Positions 41,884-51,157 of a DNA stretch of 64,000 nucleotides are shown here, in pieces. The position numbers were made by a program, and so were the translations under genes. Each line of letters starts with the position of its first letter. The first letter of the stretch is position 1. This DNA is from an uncultured Collinsella sp. GTDB taxonomy: Bacteria > Actinomycetota > Coriobacteriia > Coriobacteriales > Coriobacteriaceae. The notes below the pieces were generated by a model. That model was not told the DNA's origin, ran no database searches, and worked only from the letters and a program-made list of their open reading frames with translations. The stretch covers positions 1-64,000 of the forward strand of contig CABSNK010000011.1 in the NCBI GenBank assembly GCA_902479075.1, in the 5' to 3' direction.

Positions 41884-43578
41884 CTACTTGCGGTGAGCGC
41901 GGTAGAACTCGATGAGCGCCTGGGTCGAAGCGTCCTGCTCGGCCTTGGCGGCGTCGTCGTGGAAGGCCGGGGTGATCTGCTTGGCAAGCTGCTTGCCCAG
42001 CTCGACGCCCCACTGGTCGTAGGAGTCGATGCCCCAGACCGTGCCCTCGACAAACGTGATGTGCTCGTACAGGGCGATGAGCTCGCCGAGCGCAAACGGG
42101 GTCAGCGTGTCGCCGAAGATCGAGGTCGTCGGGCGGTTGCCCTCAAAGCAACGGGCCGGGACGATCTGCTCGGGCGTGCCCTCGGCGCGCACCTCATCGG
42201 CCGTCTTACCAAAAGCGAGCGCCTTGGTCTGGGCCAGGAAGTTGCCCAGGAACAGCTCATGCACGTCCTGACCGCTATCGGTCGCAGGGTTGGCAGTGTT
42301 GGCGAAGGCGATGAAATCGGCCGGAACCACCACGGTGCCCTGGTGCAGCAGCTGGTAGAAGGCATGCTGGCCGTTGGTGCCGGGCTCGCCCCAGAAGATC
42401 TCACCGGTGTCGGAGGTCACGGCGCTGCCGTCCCAGCGGACATGCTTGCCGTTGGACTCCATGGTGAGCTGCTGCAGGTAGGCCGGGAAGCGGTGCAGAT
42501 ACTGGCAGTACGGAAGCACGGCGTGGCTCTTGGAACCGAAGAAGTTGACGTACCAGACGTTGAGCAGACCCATCAGCGCGACGGCATTGTTCTCGAGCGG
42601 CGTGTTGCAGAAGTACTCGTCGATGGCGTGGAAGCCCTCGAGGAACTGCTGGAAGCGCTCGGGGCCAAGCACGACGATCAGCGACAGGCCCACGGCGGAG
42701 TCGACGGAGTAGCGGCCGCCGACCCAGTTCCAGAAACCGAAGGCGTTGGCGGGGTCGATACCGAAGGCCTCAACCTTCTCGAGTGCGGTGGAGACGGCGA
42801 CGAAGTGCTTTGCCACGGCCTCGGCGTTCTGCTCATCGGAGCCGTCGATGGCGCCCTGAGCCTTGAGCTGCTCGAGCATCCAGGTCTTGACCTCGCGGGC
42901 GTTGGTGAGGGTCTCGAGCGTGGTGAAGGTCTTGGAGACAATGATCACGAGCGTGGTCTCGGGATCGAGGCCCTTGAGCTTCTCTGCCTGATCGTTGGGG
43001 TCAATGTTGGAGATGTAACGGCAGTCGATACCGGCGTCGGCGTAGGGACGCAGGGCCTCGTAGGCCATGACCGGGCCCAGGTCGGAGCCGCCGATGCCGA
43101 TGGACACCAGATGCTCGATCTTCTTGCCGGTAACGCCCTTCCACTCACCGGAGCGCACGCGCTCGGCAAAGGCATACATGCGGTCGAGGACCTCGTGCAC
43201 GTCGGCGACGACGTCCTGGCCGTCGACGATGAGCTGGCCCTTCTCGCTTGCCGGGCGGCGCAGCGCGGTGTGCAGGACGGCGCGGTCCTCGGTGGTGTTG
43301 ATGTGCTCGCCGGAGAACATGGCGTCGCGGCGCTCCTCGAGCTTCACCTCGCGGGCAAGATCGCACAGCAGCTTGACGGTCTCATCGGTCACCAGGTTCT
43401 TGGACAGATCGAAGTGCAGGTCACCAGCGTCAAAGCTCAGCTTGTTCACGCGCTCGGCATCGGCGGCGAACCAGGCCTTGAGGTCGATACCTTCGGCCTC
43501 GAGCTTCTCCTGATGAGCCTCGAGCGCCTTCCAAGCGGCAGTCGACGTAGCATCGATAGGTGCGGCAACAGTTGCCAT
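41884..43578 (-). CDS. pgi: Glucose-6-phosphate isomerase
   Basis: 564-residue isomerase of glucose 6-phosphate and fructose 6-phosphate in glycolysis. It shows SIGIGGSDLGP, the SKTFTTLET sugar-phosphate-binding segment, FGFWNWVGGRYSV (PGI signature), HAIDEYFCNTPLENN with catalytic Glu/His, and a C-terminal Lys in LGKQLAK. Longer than the ~450-residue short form, like the long bacterial type. Start at ATG 43578 (GGAGG upstream). Single gene. Confidence 0.96.
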   Translation of the reverse strand: MATVAAPIDATSTAAWKALEAHQEKLEAEGIDLKAWFAADAERVNKLSFDAGDLHFDLSKNLVTDETVKLLCDLAREVKLEERRDAMFSGEHINTTEDRAVLHTALRRPASEKGQLIVDGQDVVADVHEVLDRMYAFAERVRSGEWKGVTGKKIEHLVSIGIGGSDLGPVMAYEALRPYADAGIDCRYISNIDPNDQAEKLKGLDPETTLVIIVSKTFTTLETLTNAREVKTWMLEQLKAQGAIDGSDEQNAEAVAKHFVAVSTALEKVEAFGIDPANAFGFWNWVGGRYSVDSAVGLSLIVVLGPERFQQFLEGFHAIDEYFCNTPLENNAVALMGLLNVWYVNFFGSKSHAVLPYCQYLHRFPAYLQQLTMESNGKHVRWDGSAVTSDTGEIFWGEPGTNGQHAFYQLLHQGTVVVPADFIAFANTANPATDSGQDVHELFLGNFLAQTKALAFGKTADEVRAEGTPEQIVPARCFEGNRPTTSIFGDTLTPFALGELIALYEHITFVEGTVWGIDSYDQWGVELGKQLAKQITPAFHDDAAKAEQDASTQALIEFYRAHRK

Positions 43579-43719
43579 AAAGTCCTCCTCAGCATACGGG
43601 CGCACGCCTCCATGCGCCCGGACATTCAGATGCCACTATTCTAGCGCAGGTCAAGACTACAATCAGCGAGCGTTGCCAATCGGCCCCCCGAACGGCAACC
43701 GACCAAAAAGGGACAGGTT

Positions 43720-43748
43720 TTGACGATGTCCGCACAAGCGGGTATTAT
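43720..43748 (+). promoter_or_regulatory. Promoter of the Y-family polymerase operon
   Basis: TTGACG (43720-43725), exactly 17 bp, TATTAT (43743-43748). A near-consensus sigma-70 promoter with the LexA-like box at its downstream edge. Confidence 0.82.
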
Positions 43749-43762
43749 CGAACATGTATTCG
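43749..43762. promoter_or_regulatory. SOS (LexA) box 1
   Basis: CGAACATGTATTCG, one mismatch from the Gram-positive consensus CGAAC-N4-GTTCG. It lies directly after the -10 element, over the start of transcription. Confidence 0.75.
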
Positions 43763-43765
43763 ATA

Positions 43766-43779
43766 AGAACATGTGTTTG
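43766..43779. promoter_or_regulatory. SOS (LexA) box 2
   Basis: AGAACATGTGTTTG, matching GAAC-N4-GTTT of the same consensus with end mismatches. Just downstream of box 1 and before the GTG start at 43792. Confidence 0.6.
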
Positions 43780-43791
43780 ATGGGAGGACGC

Positions 43792-45297
43792 GTGGGGCAC
43801 GAGCGTCACACCTATGTCTGCATCGACCTTAAGACGTTCTACGCTAGCGTCGAGTGCGTTGACCGCGGGCTCAACCCGCTCACCACCAACCTGGTCGTTG
43901 CCGACGAATCGCGCGGGCGCACGACCATCTGCCTCGCCATCACACAGGCCATGAAGGACCTGGGGATACACAATCGCTGCCGTCTGTTCGAAATTCCCGA
44001 CGGCATCGACTACATCAAGGCCATACCGCGCATGCAGCACTACATGGAGGTGTCGGCGCAAATTTACGGTATCTATCTGGAATACGTGAGTCCGCAAGAC
44101 GTGCACGTCTACTCCATCGACGAATGCTTTATCGACGTGACACCCTATCTGGACCTCTATCACACCGACGCTGAAGGCTTCGCCTGCATGTTGCGCGACG
44201 AGGTCCTGGCGCGCACCGGCATCACGGCAACGGTTGGCATCGGCCCCAACCTATTCCAGGCCAAGGTGGCACTCGACATTACCGCCAAGCACGTACCCAG
44301 CCGCATCGGCAAACTCGACGACGAGACCTTTCGCAAGGAGATCTGGCCCCATCGCCCCATCACCGACATCTGGGGCATTGGGCCCGGCGTGGCAGCACGA
44401 CTCGAAAAATACGGCGTCTACGATCTGATGGGCGTCGCGGCGCTCGACGAAAACCTGCTCTACGACGAGCTCGGCGTCAATGCCGAGTATCTTATCGACC
44501 ACGCCTTTGGGCGCGAGCCGACAACTATCGCCGATATTCAGGCCTATCGCCCGCAGGCAACCTCAACAACCACGGGGCAAGTGCTATCGAAGGGTTATGC
44601 CTATGAGCAAGCCTACACCGTGTTGCGCGAGATGGTCGACAACGCTGTGCTGGACTTAGTCGATAAGCACGTGGTGTGCAACAGCATCTCGCTCTTTGTA
44701 GGCTACGCGAGCGAGCGCGCCGACATACGCCGCCTCGACGCCAGCGGCACAGCGCAATATGTAGACGGATGCGGGCATTTGCGTTCGAGCACGTCGAGCA
44801 TCGAACCCGCCGCAACCGCCGGCCCCAAGCTCGCACCCCGCGCGCCCAAGCCCGTCCAGCGCGATGACGAACGCCGACGTTTGGTGCGAGAGGCACAGGC
44901 GATTGACGGCATCTTTGTGGGCGAACACGGCGGCAAGCCGCGTGGTGGCTATGCCGCGCTCTTTGCGCACTCCAACGCCTCGCGCAAGCTGCCCGAGCGC
45001 ACCAATTCGTTTAAGAAGATCATGGGCTATTTCGATGAGCTCTGGGCGCAGACTGTCGATCCCAAACGACCGGTCAAGCGCATCAACCTGGGATTTGGCA
45101 ATCTGGTGCCCGAGGAATTTGCCACTATCGACCTGTTCAGCGATGTTAAGGCCGATGAGCGCGAGCGCGACCTGGCGCGCGCCGTCCTGGCCGTGAAGGG
45201 CAAGTACGGCAAGAACGCGCTCGTCAAGGGATTAAGCTTCACCGCCGGCGCCACCGCACGCGAACGCAACGATCAGGTAGGAGGACATCGTGCCTAA
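43792..45297 (+). CDS. Y-family DNA polymerase (UmuC/DinB-like), SOS-controlled
   Basis: 501-residue translesion polymerase. Metal ligands: CIDLKTFYASVEC (Asp12) and SIDECFIDV (around residues 107-110). Then RGRTTICLAI, a helix-hairpin-helix segment (ITDIWGIGPGVAARLEKYGV), a little-finger domain and a C-terminal extension with RTNSFKKIMGYFDEL. It bypasses damaged template at reduced fidelity. GTG 43792 is chosen because GGGAGGACGC sits six bases upstream. Upstream ATGs exist, but the promoter and two LexA-type boxes overlap them. Overlaps the YolD gene by 8 bp, so the two are coupled. The YolD-polymerase pairing is typical of Gram-positive UmuC-like systems. Confidence 0.93.
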   Translation: MGHERHTYVCIDLKTFYASVECVDRGLNPLTTNLVVADESRGRTTICLAITQAMKDLGIHNRCRLFEIPDGIDYIKAIPRMQHYMEVSAQIYGIYLEYVSPQDVHVYSIDECFIDVTPYLDLYHTDAEGFACMLRDEVLARTGITATVGIGPNLFQAKVALDITAKHVPSRIGKLDDETFRKEIWPHRPITDIWGIGPGVAARLEKYGVYDLMGVAALDENLLYDELGVNAEYLIDHAFGREPTTIADIQAYRPQATSTTTGQVLSKGYAYEQAYTVLREMVDNAVLDLVDKHVVCNSISLFVGYASERADIRRLDASGTAQYVDGCGHLRSSTSSIEPAATAGPKLAPRAPKPVQRDDERRRLVREAQAIDGIFVGEHGGKPRGGYAALFAHSNASRKLPERTNSFKKIMGYFDELWAQTVDPKRPVKRINLGFGNLVPEEFATIDLFSDVKADERERDLARAVLAVKGKYGKNALVKGLSFTAGATARERNDQVGGHRA

Positions 45298-45715
45298 GTC
45301 CCAACAACAGCCGATGCGGCCACCGACGCCTTTTGAACGTCTAGCGGACCCCGAGGGAAGACGTCGATCCGCCGACCCCAAGCTCACCGCCAACGGCGCC
45401 GTCCGCGCCGGCCGTGCCGCACAGTTTATGCCCTTTGCCGCCCTCACGGGATACTACGAGCTCGTGCGCAAACAAGAGATCACTGTTGAGCCCAAATGCG
45501 AACTCACGGAAGAAAACGCCCTCGAGCTTTCGAAAAAGCTCGAGGGCCTCAAACGCGGCGACCTGGTGCGCGTCACCTATTACGATATGTACGGCTATCG
45601 TAGCCGCACGGGCATTCTCGACGAAGTGTTACCCGCATTCAAGCTGCTCAAACTCAGGGATATCGCCATCGACTTCGACGATATCAAAAACTTCGAGCTG
45701 CGCGGACGCGCCTAG
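45290..45715 (+). CDS. YolD-like protein, partner of the Y-family polymerase
   Basis: 141-residue soluble protein of the YolD family (a UmuD-like partner by neighbourhood). Motifs: FERLADPEGRRRSADPKLT, RAAQFMPFAALTGYYE and a C-terminal GDLVRVTYYDMYGYRSRTGILDEV beta part. GTG 45290 has GGAGGAC seven bases upstream and overlaps the polymerase stop. Expected to bind the polymerase or limit its activity; mechanism not established. Its stop overlaps the stop of the convergent surface-protein gene by three to four bases. Confidence 0.85.
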   Translation: MPKSQQQPMRPPTPFERLADPEGRRRSADPKLTANGAVRAGRAAQFMPFAALTGYYELVRKQEITVEPKCELTEENALELSKKLEGLKRGDLVRVTYYDMYGYRSRTGILDEVLPAFKLLKLRDIAIDFDDIKNFELRGRA

Positions 45716-48273
45716 CGACAAGAACGCTTGCGCAAGACGAGGGCAATGCCAAGCACCGCGGCAGCTGCAACCAGCAATCCCAAGACCAGCGTGAGGGTCG
45801 AGTCGCCAGCGTGAGGCAGCGAGCCGTCCTTCGGAGTCTTCTTAGTGGCCGTCGTGACGGTGGTCGTGGTGCTGCTCGACTGGTCGTTGCCGCCCGTCTG
45901 GCTGCCACCAGGCTGATCGCCGCCACCCGGCTGCGAAGGATTGGTGGGTTTCGTCGGATCCGGAGTACCGGGATCAATCGGATTCTCCGAATTCTCCTTG
46001 CGCTGGATCCAAACCTGGCAGCCATAGAACGGGTTGGCGGTACCAAGGCACAGACCCTGGTTGGTCACCGCAAAGGTGCGCAGACCATGGTTATACGGAT
46101 CGTTAAAGCCATTGGTCGTCAGCGTCGTAAAGTTCACGCCGTCCTCGGTCACATACATATCAAAGCCGCGCTCGGCATCGCGCAGGTAGTACATGCACGT
46201 AAGCACGCTCTGCAGCTTCTTGAGGTTCTCCTCGCTCAGCAGCTTATCGAGCGCATCCTGAATATCGCCCGGCAGCTCGGTGCCATAGGCATCCTCGTAC
46301 TGCTGCTTCAGGCTCTCATAGCTATCGAGCATGTCCTGATACTGGTCGGCAAAGGACTTGAAGTACGCGATCTCGCCATCGATCTTCTGGACATAAGCGG
46401 CGTCGTCCTCAAAGTCCTGGGACATCGTCGAGGCCTGATCGCAAAGATCGCCCGTGGCATCCTCCAGCGCATCGCTTAGATCGCCAAAGCCCTTAGCAAC
46501 CTCGGTCTTCTCGTCATCGACATCGACGGCCTCGTTTGAATCATCAACCTCGGCAGCTTCGTTCGAATCATCGACCTCGACGGCCTCGTTTGAATCATCG
46601 TCCGCAAGCGTGTTCACGGGAACGATGGGGTCGTCAGGCGATTTCTTGTCGAGCAGGTGATCGAGCAGGTCCCTAAGGCGCTGAACCTGAGAGTCCCACT
46701 CCTCGGGCGTCATATCGATAATGTCGCCATTGGAGAACTGGCCGATCGGCTCAAGCAGGCTCGCGGTATCAAAGGTACCGATATACAGCTTGCCGTCGAA
46801 CTTCTGCATGCGCCAAATGTACTGGTTCTCGTTTCGGCCAAAGCCCGAAGTCAGGCCGGAAATGCCGCCCTCGGGGAACATGTCGGTGCGATCGCCAACG
46901 ACGAGCTCCATGTTCTCGTCCTTGTCCATGCGATAGATGTTAACCGACTGCTCAAGATTGGCATTCACAAACGAGCAGTCAACGCCGCCCATGCTGCTCT
47001 TGCCGCCCTCTTCGGTGTTGGATTTGTTGAACAGGATGCGCTCGAGGGCAATCTCCTCGTCGTTGTATTCACCGATATAGAGGTAGTCGTTGTAGACGAT
47101 GAGGTTGGCAGCGCCAGAACGGGTACGGGCAGGATCGATGCCAAAGCAGTACTTTGCACGGCACTTTGGATCGGTCGCATCCTTATCGCCAACAATGGGA
47201 GTCCACGAATAGCTGCCGTCGGCGTTCTTGTCGCCACGAACCATGGCAAACGACTGCATGGAATTATCATCGGGAGCGTTCTCGGGCGTACCGGTGCAGA
47301 TGGTCGCATAGAGATGGCCATTGTACGAAACCATATCCCAAATGGCGCCACCGTAGATGCTGTCCTGATAGCGAATCGCCGGATAGCCAAACAGCGTCTT
47401 CGAGTTAGCAATCTCGGTGAAGCTAGCCTGGCCCTTCGAAGGGTCAGATGACGTCAGGATTGTCGCCACAAACTCATTGCCCGCTTTACCCACATTGCTG
47501 ATGACGAGCTGGCCATCATGGACGCACATGCCGCGGATACCGGTTGAGATGCCCTGCTTGTAGGCATCGCGGTAATCGTCCACGCTCGAAAGGCCCTGAT
47601 AGACAACTTTCCACTCATCCGTCTTAGGATCGATCTCGTATACAGAAGGCAGACCGCTTTTGCCGCCATTGGTCCTGACGCTGCCGCAGAAATAGAGCTT
47701 ACCCTTATAGCTCACGGCATTGCGGAACAAAGGACCGACGCCGTTGAGCGATTCAGAGAGCAGCAGCTTGGTCTCACCGGTCTTGGTATTGATCTTAACC
47801 AAGATGCCGCCGCTGTCCTTGTCGGCCGTGCCGTCCTCCTTCTGCTGTCCATAGAAGAACGTGCCGTTAAACATGGCCTCCAGCGTCAGGCGCATGGTCT
47901 CGGCATCAAAGGAATCGCCCAGCGTGCTGTCCATGAGCGTAAGCGTGTTGCCCATCGCCGCATAGCAGGTGCCCACATAAAGCCAGTCACCATAGCTCGC
48001 AGCCGCCCAAGTGTAGCTCTGGCCGCGATCGCCTTCGTTGTTGGCCGTATTACCATCGGCACCCGGAACGGCAACGGCACCGTTACCCTGGTAGTCGACG
48101 ATGCCATCCGGCTGCGACGTTCCTACCGTAGGATGCGAGAGCTTCTCAAAGGAATACCCATTTCCCGCATTGTAGGTAACGGCACCCGAAGCGTCTTCGG
48201 CGTGCGCCGGCAGCGGCGATACCAAGATAGCGGCAAGCGCTGCCACCAAGCCAAGTGTTCTCACTCGTCTCAT
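45712..48273 (-). CDS. Large cell-surface protein with LPxxG-type tail
   Basis: 853 residues. Signal peptide (RRVRTLGLVAALAAILVSPLPAHA), then a ~500-residue region with beta-propeller-like repeats (VSYKGKLYFCGSV, LYVGTCYA, NDYLYIGEYN, FDGKLYIGTFD). A short acidic repeat follows (DDSNEA x3, about 590-620), then a helical stretch, FTTLTTNGFNDPYNHGLRTFAV, a Pro/Gly/Thr/Ser-rich spacer, and a C-terminal LPHAG-like motif, helix and RKRSCR tail. This looks like a sortase-anchored protein, except LPHAG departs from LPxTG. Start at ATG 48273 with GGGGAGG. Ligand unknown. Confidence 0.8.
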   Translation of the reverse strand: MRRVRTLGLVAALAAILVSPLPAHAEDASGAVTYNAGNGYSFEKLSHPTVGTSQPDGIVDYQGNGAVAVPGADGNTANNEGDRGQSYTWAAASYGDWLYVGTCYAAMGNTLTLMDSTLGDSFDAETMRLTLEAMFNGTFFYGQQKEDGTADKDSGGILVKINTKTGETKLLLSESLNGVGPLFRNAVSYKGKLYFCGSVRTNGGKSGLPSVYEIDPKTDEWKVVYQGLSSVDDYRDAYKQGISTGIRGMCVHDGQLVISNVGKAGNEFVATILTSSDPSKGQASFTEIANSKTLFGYPAIRYQDSIYGGAIWDMVSYNGHLYATICTGTPENAPDDNSMQSFAMVRGDKNADGSYSWTPIVGDKDATDPKCRAKYCFGIDPARTRSGAANLIVYNDYLYIGEYNDEEIALERILFNKSNTEEGGKSSMGGVDCSFVNANLEQSVNIYRMDKDENMELVVGDRTDMFPEGGISGLTSGFGRNENQYIWRMQKFDGKLYIGTFDTASLLEPIGQFSNGDIIDMTPEEWDSQVQRLRDLLDHLLDKKSPDDPIVPVNTLADDDSNEAVEVDDSNEAAEVDDSNEAVDVDDEKTEVAKGFGDLSDALEDATGDLCDQASTMSQDFEDDAAYVQKIDGEIAYFKSFADQYQDMLDSYESLKQQYEDAYGTELPGDIQDALDKLLSEENLKKLQSVLTCMYYLRDAERGFDMYVTEDGVNFTTLTTNGFNDPYNHGLRTFAVTNQGLCLGTANPFYGCQVWIQRKENSENPIDPGTPDPTKPTNPSQPGGGDQPGGSQTGGNDQSSSTTTTVTTATKKTPKDGSLPHAGDSTLTLVLGLLVAAAAVLGIALVLRKRSCR

Positions 48274-48546
48274 AAAGCTATAGCCTCCCCTGACCTTAAG
48301 CCCAGTTTTAGCATTTCTCATCTCTGTCCACGTTTAATTGCGATCTGGGCGCAGCAATAATCAGCGTATAAATATACACCTGTAATTTTTTGGACGGGTT
48401 AATAGATGCTCGATTGGTGGCGAATTCCGCGCAAACCGTCACCAAACTCCACTTTCGCCGCATCTAAAGATTATTTTTTGCGCAAATTTTTGGATACCGA
48501 TAGTCACAATGGGCAGGAGGCTGGTACCCACCGGAGAGGGCAACGC

Positions 48547-48930
48547 CTACATTTTCATAACGTAATAGCCCGCGCCCCTCACCGCCGTCTCGAGTGCGTC
48601 GCGATCAACCGGGCGCTTCGAGCGTACGCGTGCCGTGTGGTCCGCATACGTCACCGTAGCCCACACGCCATCAAGCGTATTGAGGGCATTGGCTACGTTC
48701 TGAGCGCAGCCGTCACAGCTCATGCCGCCGATGAGCAGCTCGTCGCTATAGGGATAGTGCGATGCATCGGTATCCACCACAACAACCTTTTTGGCCCTCT
48801 TGCCGCTCGCGCCATCGCTGCAACAACTCTTCCCGTGTGTCGAAGCGGCAATGCGACGCAGTCCAAAAAACATGCCGACGGCAATGACAGCCAGCACGAT
48901 GAGATTCGCAGGGTTGAGCAAGTCACTCAT
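48547..48930 (-). CDS. HMA-domain heavy-metal binding membrane protein
   Basis: 127 residues: an N-terminal helix (LIVLAVIAVGMFFGLRRI), a Cys pair (SCCSDG), then an HMA fold with the metal motif GGMSCDGCAQNV and a VTYADHTARVRSKRPVD middle. Likely binds Cu(I) and passes it to a transporter or protects the membrane. Start at ATG 48930 with AAAGGGG upstream. A CsoR-like palindrome lies upstream. A copper ATPase is not in the window. Confidence 0.85.
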   Translation of the reverse strand: MSDLLNPANLIVLAVIAVGMFFGLRRIAASTHGKSCCSDGASGKRAKKVVVVDTDASHYPYSDELLIGGMSCDGCAQNVANALNTLDGVWATVTYADHTARVRSKRPVDRDALETAVRGAGYYVMKM

Positions 48931-48958
48931 GCGTTCCCCTTTCAAGTAGCACTATCTA

Positions 48959-48977
48959 GATACCCCCATGGGGTGTC
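48959..48977. promoter_or_regulatory. CsoR-like copper operator
   Basis: GATACCCCCATGGGGTGTC, an inverted repeat (ATACCCC / GGGGTGT) like the CsoR site GTATACCCC...GGGGTATAC. Lies 29-47 bases upstream of the HMA gene. Confidence 0.65.
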
Positions 48978-49038
48978 TCCATCTTAACCCAAAATCATGT
49001 CCGTTCGGTCAATTAGTTTCCCTATTCAAACTTTTTAG

Positions 49039-49066
49039 TTGACCAAGGCTTACTTTCGTGTATAAG
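49039..49066 (+). promoter_or_regulatory. Promoter of the DUF3793-flavodoxin operon
   Basis: TTGACC (49039-49044), 16 bp, TATAAG (49061-49066). Near consensus. Confidence 0.65.
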
Positions 49067-49081
49067 TTTTCCTAGGCTAAC
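49066..49081. promoter_or_regulatory. DtxR/IdeR-like operator
   Basis: GTTTTCCTAGGCTAAC, with perfect outer GTT/AAC and central CTAG. The right half TAGGCTAAC equals half of the iron-regulator consensus TTAGGTTAGGCTAACCTAA. It overlaps the promoter's -10 end. Confidence 0.5.
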
Positions 49082-49104
49082 AGTTTAGATCCGTAAGGAG
49101 CGTC

Positions 49105-49809
49105 GTGACTCGAACCATAGACATCCCAACGTTTCAGGCGGCAGTCGTGCGCAACTGCTCCCCCACGCTCGCGGGCATCAAACCGGCATCGCTCTTTACC
49201 TATCCAGGAGTTTATGCCGATCAAGACGGCTCAAGCGTAACTGCGGCGATCGAGGATCGCCGAGCACGCCTGCTCAACGTTATCGTCCGGTGCAATCACG
49301 AGCTTAATCCGTTCGGTATCCATCTGAGCGTTTTGGTCTGGCGCCCCTGCGGGGCGCTCGTATACGCATATCGGCCCAATAGCCTCGCCACTTACCTTGC
49401 TGACCCGCGCGCCAAAACGGCACTCGCCAAGAAGGGCTACGACACCGGCAACCTCTCGGCATGTCTTGTGCACCTGGCATCACGCATCACGCTCGCGAGC
49501 AATAACGCCGCGGAATGCGCCTGCGGCCAGACTCGATGCGCACTGGATCAGCAAGTCTGCTGCAACAACGACTGCGCCTGCGAATTTCCACACGAGATTG
49601 GCTACTTCCTGGGATACCCCTGCGACGACGTATACGAGTTCATCGCCCAGCGTGGCGAGAACTACAAGATCTTTGGAGCCTGGAAGGTCTATACGAATGT
49701 CGAGCAGGCACTTGCGACGTTTGATGCGTACCGTGCCTGCACCCAACACCTCACCTTTATCTATCAGCAGGGCTGCAGCTTGGCGCACCTTGCCCAGGCG
49801 ACCCGATAG
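49105..49809 (+). CDS. DUF3793 family protein
   Basis: 234-residue soluble protein, DUF3793 family. Visible: an N-terminal acid/beta segment, a FPHEIGYFLGYPCDDVYEFI signature, and a Cys-rich loop CACGQTRCALDQQVCCNNDC (an unusual insertion with about nine Cys in 20 residues). GTG 49105 has AAGGAG four to five bases upstream. It is followed by a flavodoxin gene 46 bp later, a common neighbour pair. A role in iron or heme handling is suggested by the operator and neighbour only. The Cys-rich loop could bind metal. Confidence 0.85.
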   Translation: MTRTIDIPTFQAAVVRNCSPTLAGIKPASLFTYPGVYADQDGSSVTAAIEDRRARLLNVIVRCNHELNPFGIHLSVLVWRPCGALVYAYRPNSLATYLADPRAKTALAKKGYDTGNLSACLVHLASRITLASNNAAECACGQTRCALDQQVCCNNDCACEFPHEIGYFLGYPCDDVYEFIAQRGENYKIFGAWKVYTNVEQALATFDAYRACTQHLTFIYQQGCSLAHLAQATR

Positions 49810-49855
49810 AACGTACAAACCGCGGCCGCACGCCGCACAACCGAAAGGACTCAAC

Positions 49856-50275
49856 ATGAGCAAGATCGCCGTCGTCTATTGGAGCGGCACGGGCAACACC
49901 GAGGCCATGGCAAACCTCGTTGCCGAGGGCACCACGTCCGCGGGCGCCGAGGCCGAAGTCATCCCCTGCGCCGACTTCTCTGCCGGCAGGGCCGCCGACT
50001 ATGATGCCTTCGCCTTCGGTTGCCCCGCCATGGGCTCCGAGGAGCTTGAATACGATGAGTTCCAACCGATGTGGGACGAAGTCAAGGAGACCCTCGGCGA
50101 CAAGAAGGTCGTCCTCTTTGGCTCTTATTCGTGGGCCGAAGGCGAATGGATGGACAATTGGAAGGCGGACGCCGATGAGGCAGGCGTCAACGTGGTCGAC
50201 TCCGTCATCTGTTACGACGCCCCCGACGATGAGGGCGAGGCGGCCTGCCGCGCCCTTGGAGCCGAGCTCGCCTAG
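49856..50275 (+). CDS. Flavodoxin
   Basis: 139-residue FMN electron carrier. Phosphate-binding loop VVYWSGTGNTEAMA at the start, FGCPAMGSEELEYDEF, and GSYSWAEGEWMDNW (isoalloxazine loop). It replaces ferredoxin when iron is scarce, which fits the DtxR-like operator upstream of the operon. Start at ATG 49856 (AAAGGA seven bases upstream). Second gene after DUF3793. Confidence 0.93.
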   Translation: MSKIAVVYWSGTGNTEAMANLVAEGTTSAGAEAEVIPCADFSAGRAADYDAFAFGCPAMGSEELEYDEFQPMWDEVKETLGDKKVVLFGSYSWAEGEWMDNWKADADEAGVNVVDSVICYDAPDDEGEAACRALGAELA

Positions 50276-50332
50276 CGGCAATGAGCTCCGCCCGTAACGC
50301 GCTCTGCGCCAAAACACATTCGTGTCCCAACA

Positions 50333-50367
50333 AAAACGGGAGCCGGATCACATCCAGCTCCCGTTTT
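50333..50367. terminator. Bidirectional terminator
   Basis: An 11-bp stem (AAAACGGGAGC and its complement) with T-rich tails on both strands, between flavodoxin and the convergent ABC transporter operon. Confidence 0.9.
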
Positions 50368-50392
50368 CTGCTATGTCAGTCATATAAAGCAG

Positions 50393-51145
<753 letters not shown>

Positions 51146-51157
51146 GATAGAACCTCC

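Noticed and set aside
41893..43644. 583-codon plus-strand frame over pgi
   Set aside because: pgi is unmistakable on the minus strand.
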